A stretch of DNA of 64,000 nucleotides from Coleophoma eucalyptorum (GCA_026120035.1 JALRME010000011.1:806001-870000), one strand, 5' to 3'. Positions 14,513-27,153 are shown, numbered from the stretch's first letter. Notes: a model not told the origin generated them from the letters alone. Numbers and translations: made by a program.

Positions 14513-16879
14513 CTACAATCCAGAGTCAATCTGATCAACCACAGTACTGTTGGTGTAGGCAGACCAGTCTCTGCAGGTCTGGGCCATGATGGAAGGAATG
14601 TTCAGTTTGGCAATATCCGCTGGTCTCTCCAGGACAGTGACATACAATCCAGCAGACACGTGCCAAGCAATGTGGCAGTGTAGTGGCCAGGCGCCTGGAT
14701 TGTCCGCGGTCAATTGCATGACAATATATCCATTGGCCGGGAGAATCTGCACATCTCTACGCTGTGGGTTGTCCTCATTGACGATGGTGCCATCCCAAGT
14801 CCCAGTGCCCACATCCAACACGAACATGTTGTGCCCGTGAAGATGCATTGGGTGGGCCAGTGCGGCAAGGGCACCGTGGTTGTTAATTACGATGCGAATG
14901 GATGAGTTAGAACCGAAATTGTAGACGTTCCATTCTGGGCTGTCGGGGTAGGAGTTGTTGCCCATTTTTGAGAGGAGAAGAATTGGCTCATTGTAATCAG
15001 CACGGAAGCTTGAATCATCCATCGTCCACTTCTCTTGGTTAGCAGCTATATTTTCTAGATTGCGACATAACCTACCAAGTAGTGACCTGTAGCATTCTGC
15101 TGGTAGTCAATTTCGATTGTCTGTGTGGTAGGTGGGTTCAAGTCAGGCGTAATAGGATACCAAGGAACTGTCGCTGTTAGGTCGTCATTTTCGCACGAGT
15201 TCGCCACGGAATCGAGGAATGCTGGCCATGCGGTTGAGGTAGAAGCCGTCTGATTTTCCGTACTGTAGTAGATGTTTGCTATCACATCGGGGTTCTTGGC
15301 AGCAGAGCAAGCGGCGATGGAAGAGCGCATAGTGTAGGTACCTGGGTTGCCGGTTTTACCATGGACCAGAATGTCGGTGCGTTGGCCAATACCAAGTGTA
15401 ACAACTGGGGTCAAGTTAGCGTTGATCCTCCAACCATCAAAAAGAACTCACCTTGTGTAGTATATGGGATGATGGGAACAAAGTCATTAGCAATAACTGT
15501 CATGTTATGGCCATCAATGCTGAACTTCTGCACTCCTTCTGCGCCGGAGTTGATTAACCGAAGTCGGTGAACCTTTCCGGGTGTAAAGGAGAAGTTTGCA
15601 ATCCCAGCATCACTGACACATGGTGTCGAATCAGTAGGATCACAAGCAAAGTTATTGTGACCATTGATTAAGTTGCTGTCAGATGTTGGGGCCTGAATGG
15701 AGTTAGTTATGAGGAGGCAGGGAGTATGACAGACATACAAGAAGGGCTACATCAGTTCCAACCACGCCTTCAATAATGGAGAAGTATTCTTCGTGGTACC
15801 AATCTGACAACATGACTGGTCCAATGTCTACAACAGGATTAGAGAAGTTTGGATGGTTATAGGTTTTTGCGTACCAATATCATAAGAAACTGTGTTAGGA
15901 CCGTGGATAACAATCGCCCCCAGAAGCCCATCTGAGTACTGTGCACTGTAATGGCTATTTTTTGTGAGCTTTGTGGTTCTGAGATTTTTATCGAGTAATT
16001 CTTACCTGTGATACCAAGAGGTGCCATAAAGATCAGCAAGGAACGTGTATGTGAAACTTCCTCCCGGAGGAATTGGGCATTGCTGGACTCCGGGAACACC
16101 ATCCATCCACTGAGAGGTCTTCTGCAGAAGCCCGTGCCAGTGAAGAGATGTTCCTTCTTCTGGGGCAGAAATGGAATTGGTAACGGTCACTTGAATGGTG
16201 TCACCCCTATTAAATATAAGCTTCTCAGTTCGTACAATGGAATCAATGATTTTACCAATTCGCCTCAATGGTTGGACCTGGAAATTCCCCATTAATAAGC
16301 ATGACAGGTCGTGAATATCCATCTGGTGCCTTTGTGTCACGAGTGATGGTGAAGTCATAAGACCGTATCACACTACATGAGTTTAGTTGATCGTTTTCTT
16401 TTCAGAAGCGATTTCGCTTGACTTACCCAGTGTTGGGAGGGTCGTCTAAGAGCGATGGTCAGCATATACTTCTGATTGAAGGCTAAGGAGGTATTATCAT
16501 ACCATCTGTTTATATATCAGTATTACAATAATTTCAGGAAGTCAGAATTTACTTACAGTAATTTGTGTTGTTTGCCGTTTTTGAACCCCAGGGAAAACCT
16601 TGAGGAAGAGGCTAAGGATGACTTAGTGCCTCACGTCATATTTCAAGTGATTCTGATTCTTACGTTGTTGGTCAGAAAGGCTGGAAGCTTTGGTGCATTG
16701 ATTGTACCCAGAGGACTGTCGGCTGCGAGATATCAGTAAAAAAGTACTGGCATGAAGTGCAACTGGCTTGATGTGCAGATGGCTTGAAGTGCGGGTGGCT
16801 CACTCTCTAGCTCGGCTATTATGTTCAGAGCAGCAACAACGGCTCCAGACAAAAAGGTTGAAAGAACGTTTAGCTTCAT
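14513..16879 (-). CDS. laccase-type multicopper oxidase, secreted, 594-595 aa
   Basis: The family oxidises phenols with reduction of O2 to water at a T1 plus trinuclear copper centre. Exons, 5' to 3': 16804-16879, 16664-16722, 16557-16611, a probable 3-nt exon 16503-16505, 16427-16445, 16256-16372, 16006-16206, 15875-15954, 15739-15827, 15452-15692, 15076-15404, 14513-15031. All four copper signatures are intact: HWHG, WYHSHYSAQY (restored only when the acceptor at 15955 is used), HPMHLHGH and [13 protein letters not shown] signal peptide (about residues 1-18) starts the protein. The C-terminus stops exactly at DSGL, the plug motif of ascomycete laccases, so no C-terminal processing is needed. 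The 111-nt gap between 16557 and 16445 splits into two good introns around an ATG. Lignin, melanin or phenolic detoxification roles are all possible. Confidence 0.93.
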
Positions 16880-18584
16880 GGTGAAGGCCGAGAGAGAGGG
16901 AACGAATGGATGTAGAGAAGAAAGGGGCTTGAGGAGAAGTGGAGAGAGAAAGCGCAAGTTTGAGAGGCTTGGAATACTTATACTTATTCTTGGCATTCAG
17001 CGTTGGTGTGCAACACTCTCTTCCGATCTGACCCCAGCAGCAGCGGTACCTGTGGAGACCATCACGAGTTAGGACTAATTGATGGAAGCACCACTTCCGT
17101 CTGAGTGAGCTTGACTATACCGCCACAATCCTAGCTAGGTGCGGGAGGGTGGCAGCCAGGCCCAAGGCACAATTCGAATCCATTTAGTCAACAGAATTTT
17201 GACGACCCGTCAGACAAACCACACGGCTAGGGTGCAGGTGAGGCTGACAATGCTACTAGCACAACCACTACTGAACCCATGTCACCTAGGTAGAAGGCTA
17301 TGAAATTAAAAGCTGGTCGACTTTTCTAGCCGGCTGCTGATTAAAATGTGATGCGTGCCGATCATTGAAAGGGTTTGCTGGCACTACCAAGATCCCACGC
17401 GCCACTCCAGTACACGGCTCGCGTCGCGACTCGGGCTCCCCAATCCAGACAGATAGATTAACTAAATCGACAGTAGGAGCGGTGGATTAACTTGCCGTGT
17501 GGCACGATATAAGGACGTATTGCAGCGCACAGCCAATTAGTCCCAACGTCTCCATCCCAGCAGTGGGGTAAGCCTCGAAGCGGAAATGCTTGAATATTGA
17601 AACTTCTTTTTACTGCAGCGCTGCATTGCATGAAGCATCCCAGCACATGATGCCAAATGACATATAAAAAGCTGCCAATACGAGGAAGCGCACTACAGGA
17701 GAATTATTGCGCCCCCGAAACACTGCTGCAACCTTTTTTTTCTCTCACGAATCGGTGCCATCCTGCCGTCAGAAACAACCCTGAAGCTGACACCAAGGCT
17801 TGCACCAAGGCTTGCTAAGATCCCCATCTGATCTTCGAATTGGTTACTAGCACTGCTTGAATTGCTTGTGTTTGCTTGTCTAGACTTCGGACGACGACGA
17901 CGACGATTACCACGACTACTGCCATTAGCACGAGCCCGAGCATAGGTCCGGCGTCAGCACCGAATGCCGCGACGGAGGTTTAGTTTTCTTTAGAAATAGA
18001 ATGGGGGCTTTGCCGGCTGTTGGATATTCCACGTAAACATGGTATATTCTTGATTTGGATGGCTTGAAGTTGCAGCCAGTGGATCAGTGGATGCGCACCA
18101 CTGAGTCCTCACCGTCTGAGATCTACCTCGAGTCTGATTTCACGACCTCTTAAGCTCGCATTAGGGCGACAGTTGTGGAAAGTACCTCGGCGAACAGATC
18201 AACCCACTCCAGTATCTAGTTCTAGTTTCTAAGAGCCCGGTGGAAAAGCACCACCTCAGATACCTGCGAGACAAGTGTCAATGAAAGTTTATGCTTATCT
18301 TTTGCATGTTTCGCAATGGCGAGCAAAGTACAAGTTGCAAAGTACAAGGTGCAAGGTTCTGAGTTTCGAAGCTCTAATACTGTATTGTACTACTGTAGAG
18401 TCCTGTAATATAAATTAACATCGGATTTGGTGCATGCACTTCGGCCACTTTCGGTTGCTTGCAGTTAATCGTTGCTGGGTTTCCCCGAATTCTACACGCT
18501 CGGATCAGCGGGGTGCCATCGCGATGACGGTGAGGCTCCCGTCATGTCCGGAGAACAAACATCAATATCAAGTCCGTCCCGATT
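16880..18584. other. laccase promoter and intergenic region
   Basis: About 1.7 kb without a convincing gene. It holds a (GAC)n tract near 17890-17905 and short direct repeats (CACCAAGGCTTG twice near 17791-17815; GCAAAGTACAAG twice near 18323-18350). The part next to 16880 should be the laccase promoter. Confidence 0.4.
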
Positions 18585-19202
18585 CTATTCTTTGCAAAGT
18601 GCGTCGATCCGGGGAGCTAATAAAACCATGGCTAAGGAATTAATTCCAGGATATATAGTCCCTTGCACGCCAATCATCGACGCTGCTGCAGATAATCCGA
18701 TGATGGGAAAATGATCAACAATACTTCGAGTCAGCCCTTCGCCTGTGATCCATGCGTCGATATGACGTGGTGCCACGGGGCAAGCAGGCATTTGGCCCTT
18801 CAGGCTGGCAGCCCAGGGTATGCAAGGCTCAGCTTGACTCGATTTGGAGACCTTATCGTGAATTGAGCAAGCACCTGAGTCGGTGACTTGCTGAATAGGA
18901 ACAGCCTTCTCGAACGTGCGTGTCAGCTCTGTCCAGTCTGAGCTGGGCGCGTATCGTTGAGCTCCAGCTAGGAGGGCTGCGCATGTGGTGTAAGCGCTGT
19001 TGGGGAACCTGCAAACTTGCATCCAAACGGCAGCTCTGCATTGGTTGGCGGTAGCTGGGTTAAGTACACCATGAGCTGAAGCTGCCTCCAGGCGCACGCA
19101 CAGTAAGACGAGACATAAGATAATACTGTTGCTGCAGCACCATTGAGGCATCAGGATTTGAAAGAGAATAGAAAAATGCGATGCTGCCATCCTTGTCGAC
19201 AT
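18585..19202 (-). CDS. putative secreted protein of unknown family, 205 aa
   Basis: The Met at 19202 follows an intron-like sequence (GTAAGTACC to CTCCAGCTAG, 19244-19205), so a 5' UTR intron or a further upstream exon is likely; the longer frame back to 19382 reads through that intron. Residues 20-45 are a signal-like segment (SIILCLVLLCVRLEAASA) and predicted cleavage would leave HGVLNP at the mature N-terminus. The mature part is Cys-rich (about 8 Cys in 160 residues), with CRAAVW, TTCAALL and SGACSIHD. An N-terminal His followed by Gly recalls lytic polysaccharide monooxygenases, but I see no second copper His or other LPMO motif. Function unknown; whether it is expressed is uncertain. 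Confidence 0.35.
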   Translation of the reverse strand: MSTRMAASHFSILFQILMPQWCCSNSIILCLVLLCVRLEAASAHGVLNPATANQCRAAVWMQVCRFPNSAYTTCAALLAGAQRYAPSSDWTELTRTFEKAVPIQQVTDSGACSIHDKVSKSSQAEPCIPWAASLKGQMPACPVAPRHIDAWITGEGLTRSIVDHFPIIGLSAAASMIGVQGTIYPGINSLAMVLLAPRIDALCKE

Positions 19203-19833
19203 TGCTAGCTGGAGGTCTATTAGCAATACACTAAGGTACTTACATACTTCTCTTTTATCGAATTCACGACATGCAGTCAGCGCTATACCAAGCGGAAGAG
19301 GCCCAAAAGCTTGATTCGCAAAGGAACCGAAGGAACCCGTGTGATAAGCATGGAATCTGTGGCACCTTGCCCAAGCACCCAACGCTCACAGGGCGCACGG
19401 ATTATGTTTACAACGGGGCCTGGCTGTATTACTCGTATGCAACGACGAGTAGAGGGTGAGAGATGGATGACATGGAGAGATAGAGTTATTGCTGATATTC
19501 GAGATAGGTAATCACGTCCGCACCTACTAATATTAGCAGCCTGATTTGCCCCCAGCAGTCTCAGCTAAAAGTAGAAGTTATTCACATGTCCAAGGGAAGG
19601 CCATATATGCGTGTGGCAGTACATAGCAAAGAACCAATTGGAACGGGTCAGTGATAGATGCTATCTACGCCAGGGGGTACATAAAAGCAGTGCTTGGTAG
19701 GTACGGTAAAATGATTACTCGTGAGTAAGGCTTATTATTATTAAGTCTGGACTACCACCAGACTCCTTCGCATCCGTTAATGATCATCACTGCTCGTATG
19801 CACTTGAATTGACTATCGATTTTTCTGACCACT
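19203..19833. other. intergenic, no gene seen
   Basis: About 630 bp, probably the 5' flank of the small secreted protein gene and the 3' flank of the DUF5672 gene. No recognisable coding content. Confidence 0.4.
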
Positions 19834-21352
19834 TTACCATCCCCCGAATCCCGCAGGAAGCATTGGGTACTCGACGCCGTCTATGATCTCCGTGCGCGGA
19901 GCATGCTGTTCATCTGACCTCTTCCACCTATCGCCGCAGGTCCCTGGAATATATGCCGCTGCATCCATTGCCAAGATCATCTTGACCTCAGGGCAATAAT
20001 CTGTGCGCAATTAGTGCTGGGATCGGATGTACTAGCTATTAGAAATGTAGAATGCTTGGGGGGATAGCGAGAAAAAGGACGGGAATTTGGGAATAATCAT
20101 CACTCACCCCAAATGTGTTTTCTCAGTTCCGGAGAACCCCAAATATTATGCGATAGGTAGTGACCGGAGGCTCCTGTATGATATCCCATAGGTTCATAAA
20201 AGCCAGCTCTCCAATCATCTACTCCTTTCACAAGATCTCCTCCTGCAAGCTCGCCAAAATGAGTTGCTCCATTTTTGTTCGTCGAACCAGCACTTTTGAC
20301 GATTTCGCCCTGACCAGGTATGTTTTCTCCCGAGAACGTGATGGACGCGGTACCATTAGCCAGTTTGGCTCCAGGCCGATGGCCAAGACGATCGGTCAGC
20401 CAGACATCTTCTGGAAGGCTGTTCGGTTCGCGCTCCTGCTTAATGTGAGCCCAGAATCGTTAAATATTGCCAAGTTTGCATACCTGGTTCTTCAACACGT
20501 CAATGATAGCACTGACTCTGCGCAATGACAAGCCACCATTGCCACCAAAACGGCTGGTTGGATGCCAAGGTGCACCAACCCAATCATATTCTAACCAACT
20601 GTTGAGGCTCTGCCTGCTATTTGCGCATAGCATGCTGTCCGTCTGATAGACCAACAGCCACTCTGCTGGGTGGAGCAGGGTTTCGTAAAGCCACAGGTTT
20701 GTCAAGAACCGGCTAATCATCTCTTGGCCCTCAGTTGACATGTTGGAAGGAATATAAGTCAGATCTAGCTTGCCAGTCTGCACCTGGTGCTGGATCGCCA
20801 AGGACTTGTTCACCAACGCAACAGAGTCCAACGAACCCATGAAATGGAAGCGCCAATCAGGAGGGACGACAGACATGAAGTGAAGAATCAAGGGAGCGAG
20901 GATCGGGTAGGGCCGATTTTCGACAAGAAAAGCGACTTTTGAAGCATTATAAGGAGATTTCTTCTCGTACTCGTAGTTTAAGGTGACCTTGGGCAGCTGG
21001 GGTAGCTGGGTCATCTTTGTCGGTATAGGCAATGAGTCCATATTGCCTATTTCGGGCAAGGAAGATCTATCGATAAAAAGGCTGCAGACCACGCTGAGAT
21101 AGGTCAGTTCCAGACGTCGAGAAGACTGCGCAGGACTTACAGAAACAGAACAATTGCTCCGGCTTCACGTACTCGCCTGGTCGTCCGACTCCACACATAT
21201 GAAATAGCGGACGAAATTGTGGAGGAGAAAGACTCCCAGGCATCCTCGATCGTCAAATCTGACGAGGGTATAGAATGAACCATGGCGACTTGCTCTCGAT
21301 CGTTGGATGGTGAATGTGAATCTGTCGAGGTACCAACCGTACGCTTTGCCAC
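19834..21352 (-). CDS. DUF5672 family protein, type II membrane, 438 aa
   Basis: Exons 21141-21352, 20484-21093, 20108-20435 and 19834-20000 with introns of 47, 48 and 107 nt read as one frame. A hydrophilic 62-residue N-terminus precedes one membrane anchor at about residues 63-78, created by the first splice. The luminal domain has the family's hallmarks: a start with KVAFLVENRP, a middle with LLVYQTDSMLC, EYDWVGAPWHP and GGNGGLSLRR, then LPEDVWLTDRLG and a Cys-containing C-terminal block. The QTDS/GAPW/GGNGGLSLR pattern resembles glycosyltransferase donor and acceptor loops, so a Golgi or ER glycosyltransferase-like role is inferred; no activity is established that I know of. The protein ends PAGFGGW. 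Confidence 0.85.
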
Positions 21353-23200
21353 GAAAGCTACCTATCTCTGCATCCCAACGCTGGAAGTTTTGCGAATGGC
21401 AGATCCAGGTCGTCAAAAAGGTACGATAAAGACAGATGGCTAGTATATGGGTTTCAGGCAAGGAGAGTGAGTCCCTTATAGAAAGGGAGATCAGATAGTG
21501 CGGAGGCACAGAAGTTTATCATAAACCTTCCTGCAAGGGCAGTTTAACCCAATCTTTTGATAGGTACTTGAGCTCTAGTGAAGACGGTCGGTTGAGACTA
21601 GAAAGCCCCCTTGCTTGAACCGACACGCCCATCATCTGTTTTCATCTATCCGAGTTTTGCTATCTGGACTGGCGACCAGACAAGGCAGGAACACACGCGC
21701 ATGTATGGCTGAGGTTCATGAGCAAGACGGTGATAGATCGTTGATGATCCAAGAACAGATACTATATGCCGCTGATCTTTACCAGGACTCGAGCCATAAA
21801 TAAGGTACATATATGAAGCGATATTTCACGGTGGAAACAAAGCTGCCCGTACGTTATCACTCAGATAACCAACCTTGCACATAAACTGGACAGCGACGGC
21901 ACAGTTTACGGCTGGTAACCCTTCCTTTTCCCGTTGTTCCAATCGTGAAGCCACTCTGGACATGCCCTGCCTGCGGATTCGAAGCGCTTTTTCATCGACA
22001 ACACAATTGACCTACCTCTGGTAATTCCGAAGGCATTCACCCCCCCCCCCCCCCCCGTATACGTTCTGAAGATACGTTCTGACGATAGGGACGTGTCCCA
22101 GACCATTGAAAGCGAGGGACAGCACGAACTGGTCGGTACAACGATCAGGTAGAACCCGTGTGCCTTCCTGCCATCAGCGTCTGTTACGCACAATTACCCA
22201 TGAGCAAAGATCTATCCTCCTCCATTGGCTTCTGGGCGTTGTTGGCAAATAGCCATAGTTGGTCTATCCATCCCTTTGTATCATTCTTGTGGAGTATCGA
22301 CGAAATGCAGTCAGAGTTGACCCGCGACCGAGTAGTTTTTGAGGCTCGCTCTTTCATCGCATCAAGCAAACTAGCTCAACCGCCGAGTCGCAAGATGCAA
22401 GTCGCGTTCGTCCTTACATTCATCGTCGTGGTGGATGGTTCGTGTTTCGATGTAGCCACTCCGGCTTCGTTGGGTCTTTGATCAGTCGTAGTGGCTACCT
22501 GTCCCACAGAACTCGGCTCGTGCTCCCAAGACAGCGCATAGCAGCTGTGGTGCAGAAAACGACGCAATCGGGGGTCCTCAAAGTTAGTTTAGCATCAGGA
22601 AAGTTGCTCCTCGGAACTCTAGTACTGCTCGTTCACGACGACACCACGTGATCATACGGCACCTATTTCTGGACGGGAAGGTATTCCCTGCTCCGATCAT
22701 TCATATAAGTTGAAATAACAGGGATTTGCAGGGCACCAGAATCACTTTATTAAAGCTCGAAAGGAAGAAGGATCAAAGCGAATGGAGATCTGACTTTGGA
22801 AGTCGACCGCAAACGAAGTCCTGTAATTGAGAACCCCGTACGTAAGGTACACGCTGGCAGGCGTACAATGGGGCCTTGCGCCAGCTTACTGCTTGGGCTT
22901 GGCTAATCACCTTAGAATTCAACAAAGGTTACAGTTTAAGAGCGGAGCCTGTAAGCTCAAACCATGCTAGGGCTACTCAAAAACCTAATCGTTATGGTTA
23001 TTTCCGCAAATCCGACCTGAAATCCTGGAAACATCGCTGTACAAGTACGTAAAGATGTAGGGCATATTTTCAGGTTTTGTTTCTCCTTATGCTGTTAGTC
23101 GTTTCTTTTATCTTGAGTTTCTAACTCAGCAGTCGTTCATTACATTTCCTTCTACTCTGCTATCGCGCCCGCCCGCCTAACTGTCTTTACTTACGTTCAA
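21353..23200. other. long intergenic region between divergent genes
   Basis: About 1.8 kb with short frames only. It contains a 17-nt poly-C run at 22040-22056. The last few hundred bp are pyrimidine-rich just before the GH55 start (CT-rich 23085-23195), typical of fungal 5' UTRs. Confidence 0.4.
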
Positions 23201-26146
23201 ATGAAGCTCCTTGGAATTTCTGGCATTTCCCTGCTTCTCTCTGCCTCCAGGTTAGCAGTAGCCGATAACGTGCGCCGTCAGTACGATAATGGCACATCAT
23301 ATTCATCAACTTTCTGGCGAGAGGCTATGACCCACAACGGACGTCCTGGCTACCTGAACAGCGAAGATGCCGCGTTGTATTCAGTCTGGAGAGATGTTAG
23401 AAATTCAACCTTTGCTGGTGGTGTGGTGGCAGATGGTGTAACCGATGATTCGGGTGCGATACAAGCTGCAATTAATTGTAGGTTAGAAGCACGACGACAG
23501 AGTCGCATTTGCTTACTGATGTAGTCGCTACGGGAGAAGTCTTGTACTCTCGCTCTGGTACTGCCGCTCAAACGACCGTTCCAGCGCTTGTTTATCTTCC
23601 AGGTGGCAACTACCTGATCAATAGCAGTTTACAGGTCCCTGTTCAGACCATTATAAGTAGGTTCTGAGTTCACCATACAAACAATTTGTGTTGACCAGTG
23701 GAAGTCGGCGACCCTCTTGATCCTCCCGTGCTAATTGCAGACCCGTCACTGGGGCAAAATGCAATTATCTATGTCTATGATTCCAATTTCGGCCTTCAGC
23801 CAACCACCCAGTTCTTTCAGGGACTTCGGAATTTAGTCCTGGATACTACCAGGGTTCCGTCCAATGTATCGGGCAACGGGATAAATCTTCCTGGAAGCCA
23901 AGCATGCTCGTTTTCAAATCTTCATTTCAAGATGACTGTGGGAAGTCAGCACCTAGGCATCCAAATGTATGGTCCCAATGATGCTGGAGGGTCTGGTTTA
24001 ATGATAGGAGACCTTTCTTTCTATGGAGGCGGGACGGTAAGCTTCCTTATTATTTTATGGGGCACATTTCTCATATTAGAATCTAGGGAATTCGGTTGAA
24101 TAATCAGCAGTTCAAGTATGTATAAGCATGGTACTTTGATGCAAATTGTGAGCTAATATTTTCCAGTTTTAAAAATATGACCTTCGACTCTGTAGGAACT
24201 GCGGTATGGTTGCTCAAGCCCTTCAATTTCCATTTGCTGATGTTTGTAGATCTCTGTGCATCATGTCTTCACCGCAACCTTACAAGGTATGCGATTCATC
24301 AACTGTGGGCTCGGCGTAGATCTCGATGCTAGTGATGTTGCTGGAAGTATTTCTTTGATTGACTCATCCTGTTCTTCCACCGCGAATGGCAAACTGAGCA
24401 ACAGCTCTGCCAGCATCATTCAGACGAGAAATTCAACCTCGGGGGATTTCACACTAGTTGTGGAAAACCTCAAGAATGAGAATTGCGGCGCAACAGTGGT
24501 TGATGTTGACGATGGAAGTGCTCTTCTTCGTGGCTCCGTACCTGGAGCTTGGGTTATGGGACCTATCTTTGGAGATGGAGCCTCTAATACTACCTCTAAT
24601 ACCACGACAACCCAGATTAACACAGCACCCTATACGAACGGGACCTCATCTGGCGGATTGGGAAATAGCACCATCTCCAATTCAACAACGGTCGGTAGAT
24701 ACATTGATTTTAACCGCTCGCCATTGATTACGGGCACTGATGGCAACTATTTCACTCTCGGCTTTCCACAATACGAGGACTACGACATCAGCCAAGTCTC
24801 CAATGTCAAGAGTGATTTTGGTGCCATTGGGGATGGGAAGACGGATGACACTGTTGCGATACAAGCTGCCTTGACCACTAATGCAGGGAAGAAGATTACC
24901 TTTATCCCATCTGGTACTTATCTTATTAAGCAGACTGTATTCGTGCCGGCAGGCTCCATCGTCGTGGGAGAAGTATGGTCGGTTTTGAATGGTAAGTCCT
25001 CAATTTAAAGCATTCGATCGTAAGCCTAAGTCTCTCTAGCTGCTGGGCCTATCTTTTCCAACGAGGCAAATCCTCAACCAATGCTTCGTGTTGGTAATCC
25101 CGGTGATATTGGTGGTACGTATTGAAATCATCTGCGACTAACCACGGCTAATTATTCATAGTCGCGCAATTTTCTGACATGTTATTTTCTGTAAGCTCTG
25201 TGCCTTTATTCACATACTTCAATGCTAATTTCATAAGGTCTCTGGAGTCCTTCCTGGTGCCATTTTAGTTGAGGTCAATATAGCTGGAAAATCGAAAGGC
25301 GACGTTGGGTTTTGGAACTCGCACTTCCGCGTTGGTGGGTGGGTCGGAAGTGGCAATATTCGTCAAAAGTGTCAGACTGATGGCAAGTATTTTGGAAAAG
25401 AAAATAAATAACACTGCTGACAATACATAGATACCAGTAACTGCAAAGCTGCATTTCTGATGCTTCATCTGGCCAAGACTTCTTCAACATACCTGGAGAA
25501 TGTGTGGGGCTGGACTGCCGACCATGATATGGATGGGGGACCCAACATGAACATTGCCACCGGACGCGGTGTGTTAATTGAAGCCACCAAAGGTACCTGG
25601 TTTGTTGGTACAGGATTCGAGCACAATGCACTCTACCAATATCAGCTAATCGACGCTGAAAATGTTTTCTTTGGAATGCAACAGGTGGAAACGCCGTATT
25701 GGCAGGGTCCCGGAAGTCCAAATCCAGCTCCCAATCCTTGGTCACCAAATCCAACCTACTTCGATCCGACATTTTCAACTTGTGGCACTAATGCGCAATG
25801 TACGATGGCATGGGCAATGCGTATTGTCGGAGGCCAGGACATCTATGCATACAATAGCGCTTTCTGGGTATTTTTCAATCACTGGGCTCCAGGTAACTAT
25901 GGCTCCAGCATTCCTCAAGGGACAGTGGGACAAACTTCATGTGGTGCTGTGGAAGGCGACACCTCCGATTTGTTCTGGTTCAACATCGATACAAAGTCTT
26001 GTGACTACATGGTCTATGGTATGCATCTGGTCTTTCTCCAATGATTCTCATCTTACTGACTACACCTAGACAATAATAGGACCCAAACTCGGGAGGTTAA
26101 TGCACCGGGCTCTTGGGGAGGCGCTGTAGGGGCTTATTTGGCTTGA
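23201..26146 (+). CDS. secreted GH55 glucan 1,3-beta-glucosidase (exo-beta-1,3-glucanase), 822 aa
   Basis: Eleven exons (23201-23477, 23525-23656, 23699-24036, 24087-24115, 24167-24203, 24250-24991, 25040-25114, 25162-25190, 25238-25382, 25431-26018, 26070-26146) close in frame. Three are very short (29, 37 and 29 nt). Residues 1-21 form a signal peptide. The protein has the two tandem right-handed beta-helix halves of GH55: each begins with the D-F/V-G-A-x-G-D-G-x-T-D-D type turn (VVADGVTDDSGAIQAAI near residue 85 and FGAIGDGKTDDTVAIQAAL in the second half). It should release glucose from beta-1,3-glucan (callose or fungal wall). The intron at 25383-25430 uses a GC donor (GCAAGT). A Thr/Asn-rich insert near residues 385-430 carries several sequons. 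Confidence 0.92.
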
Positions 26147-26221
26147 AAGATAGGTTCAAAACGCCTGGTCTAGAAAGTAATAGTACCATTAGGTTCTTAT
26201 TTGTACTAAATTCAATGAAAG

Positions 26222-26814
26222 TTATTTGCCATGATATCCACCGGCGTTCCTGACAGCACAAATGAACTGTCATCTGATTAGACCTCATAAGGGACAGAAT
26301 GTGGCTACCCACTGGAAATATACGTATCTAGAAGCCATATGTTAGTAGTATTTCGGGCTGCTTAAGGTGCCTCATATTACTCACAGTGGAAGGATCCCAT
26401 ATCCCATTGACAAAATAAGGATCTTGTTTTATCTCATCCATAACTTCTTCCCGAGTCGCAGCTTTTATCACCGAAGCAACGCCACTTATTTTTAAAGGCT
26501 CACCCATTTTTGGAGCCTCACCTAGGATGATTCCTTTTGAAGAGTCGTTAAGTCAGCAAACCTCGTCCATTGTGGTATCACTCACCACCCATATTATACA
26601 CTCCTGTCTGAGGATCTGTCTTTGGCACAATATGGTTGACGTGCAATCTTGTTCCTGATTTAGCCGTTTTCGTATCAAATATTAACATATTAACTCACGG
26701 CCGTGTCTCGTAACGTTCTTTTGCTTTTCCAGGAAAGTCTTCCACCAGCACAATCCATTCGAGGGTCATTGTGTTATCGAATAGGCGAGCTGGAACTTCA
26801 TCTTGCTCAGCCAT
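26222..26814 (-). CDS. YCII-domain protein, 128 aa
   Basis: No long frame exists here; the gene shows only after splicing: 26699-26814, 26586-26647, 26385-26533, 26313-26327 and 26222-26266 (introns 51, 52, 57 and 46 nt). The product matches a YCII-related domain end to end: EWIVLVEDFPGK, ETRPLHVNHI, GGIILGEAP, SGVASVIKAATREEVMDEI, DPYFVNGIWD and the last strand IFPFICAVRN. The first intron uses an AAG acceptor and is the least certain junction. YCII proteins are small ferredoxin-like folds with a conserved His/Asp pair, often beside catabolic or dehalogenation genes; no reaction can be assigned. It is divergent from the dioxygenase gene. The start at 26814 is the first Met of this exon; an upstream exon is possible. 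Confidence 0.75.
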
Positions 26815-27153
26815 TCTTCCCGATATTTGGATAAAGTTGCGATAGGACGAAGAAAGGTTCCAAGTGGCTGGTAACTAGAGAGAATATTGTCTCAGAATGC
26901 AAATAAGTTTGGTCTAGTATTGAGGCTGCAGTCCATCGCGCCTTGCGTCGAAGGAAGCGAGCGGGCTCGGTAGAGATCCGGCCGCTCAGGTGAGGCTGCG
27001 TCGATAAGCAGCACGACTTGCGAACGCAATATATCTCGGCTTGACATACAAGACAAGGGACGATTACTTAGACCAGCCATTGAACCATTGAAAATACTTG
27101 TTATCCTTCAATAATTCAAATCTCAAGTAACCACTCGCATCATACATTTCAAA
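26815..27153. promoter_or_regulatory. shared promoter of YCII and dioxygenase genes
   Basis: Only 339 bp separate the two divergent start codons, so the genes probably share control elements. One CGATAAG (27002-27008) and one CGATAG match the HGATAR consensus of nitrogen-control GATA factors. Such short sites are common by chance. Confidence 0.4.

Noticed and set aside
18585..19202. Idea that the small secreted protein is an LPMO
   Set aside because: Only the N-terminal His-Gly fits; no second copper His or other conserved LPMO motif is visible.
21906..22193. 95-codon minus-strand frame with a poly-Gly run
   Set aside because: The poly-Gly comes from a 17-nt poly-C tract; no other support.
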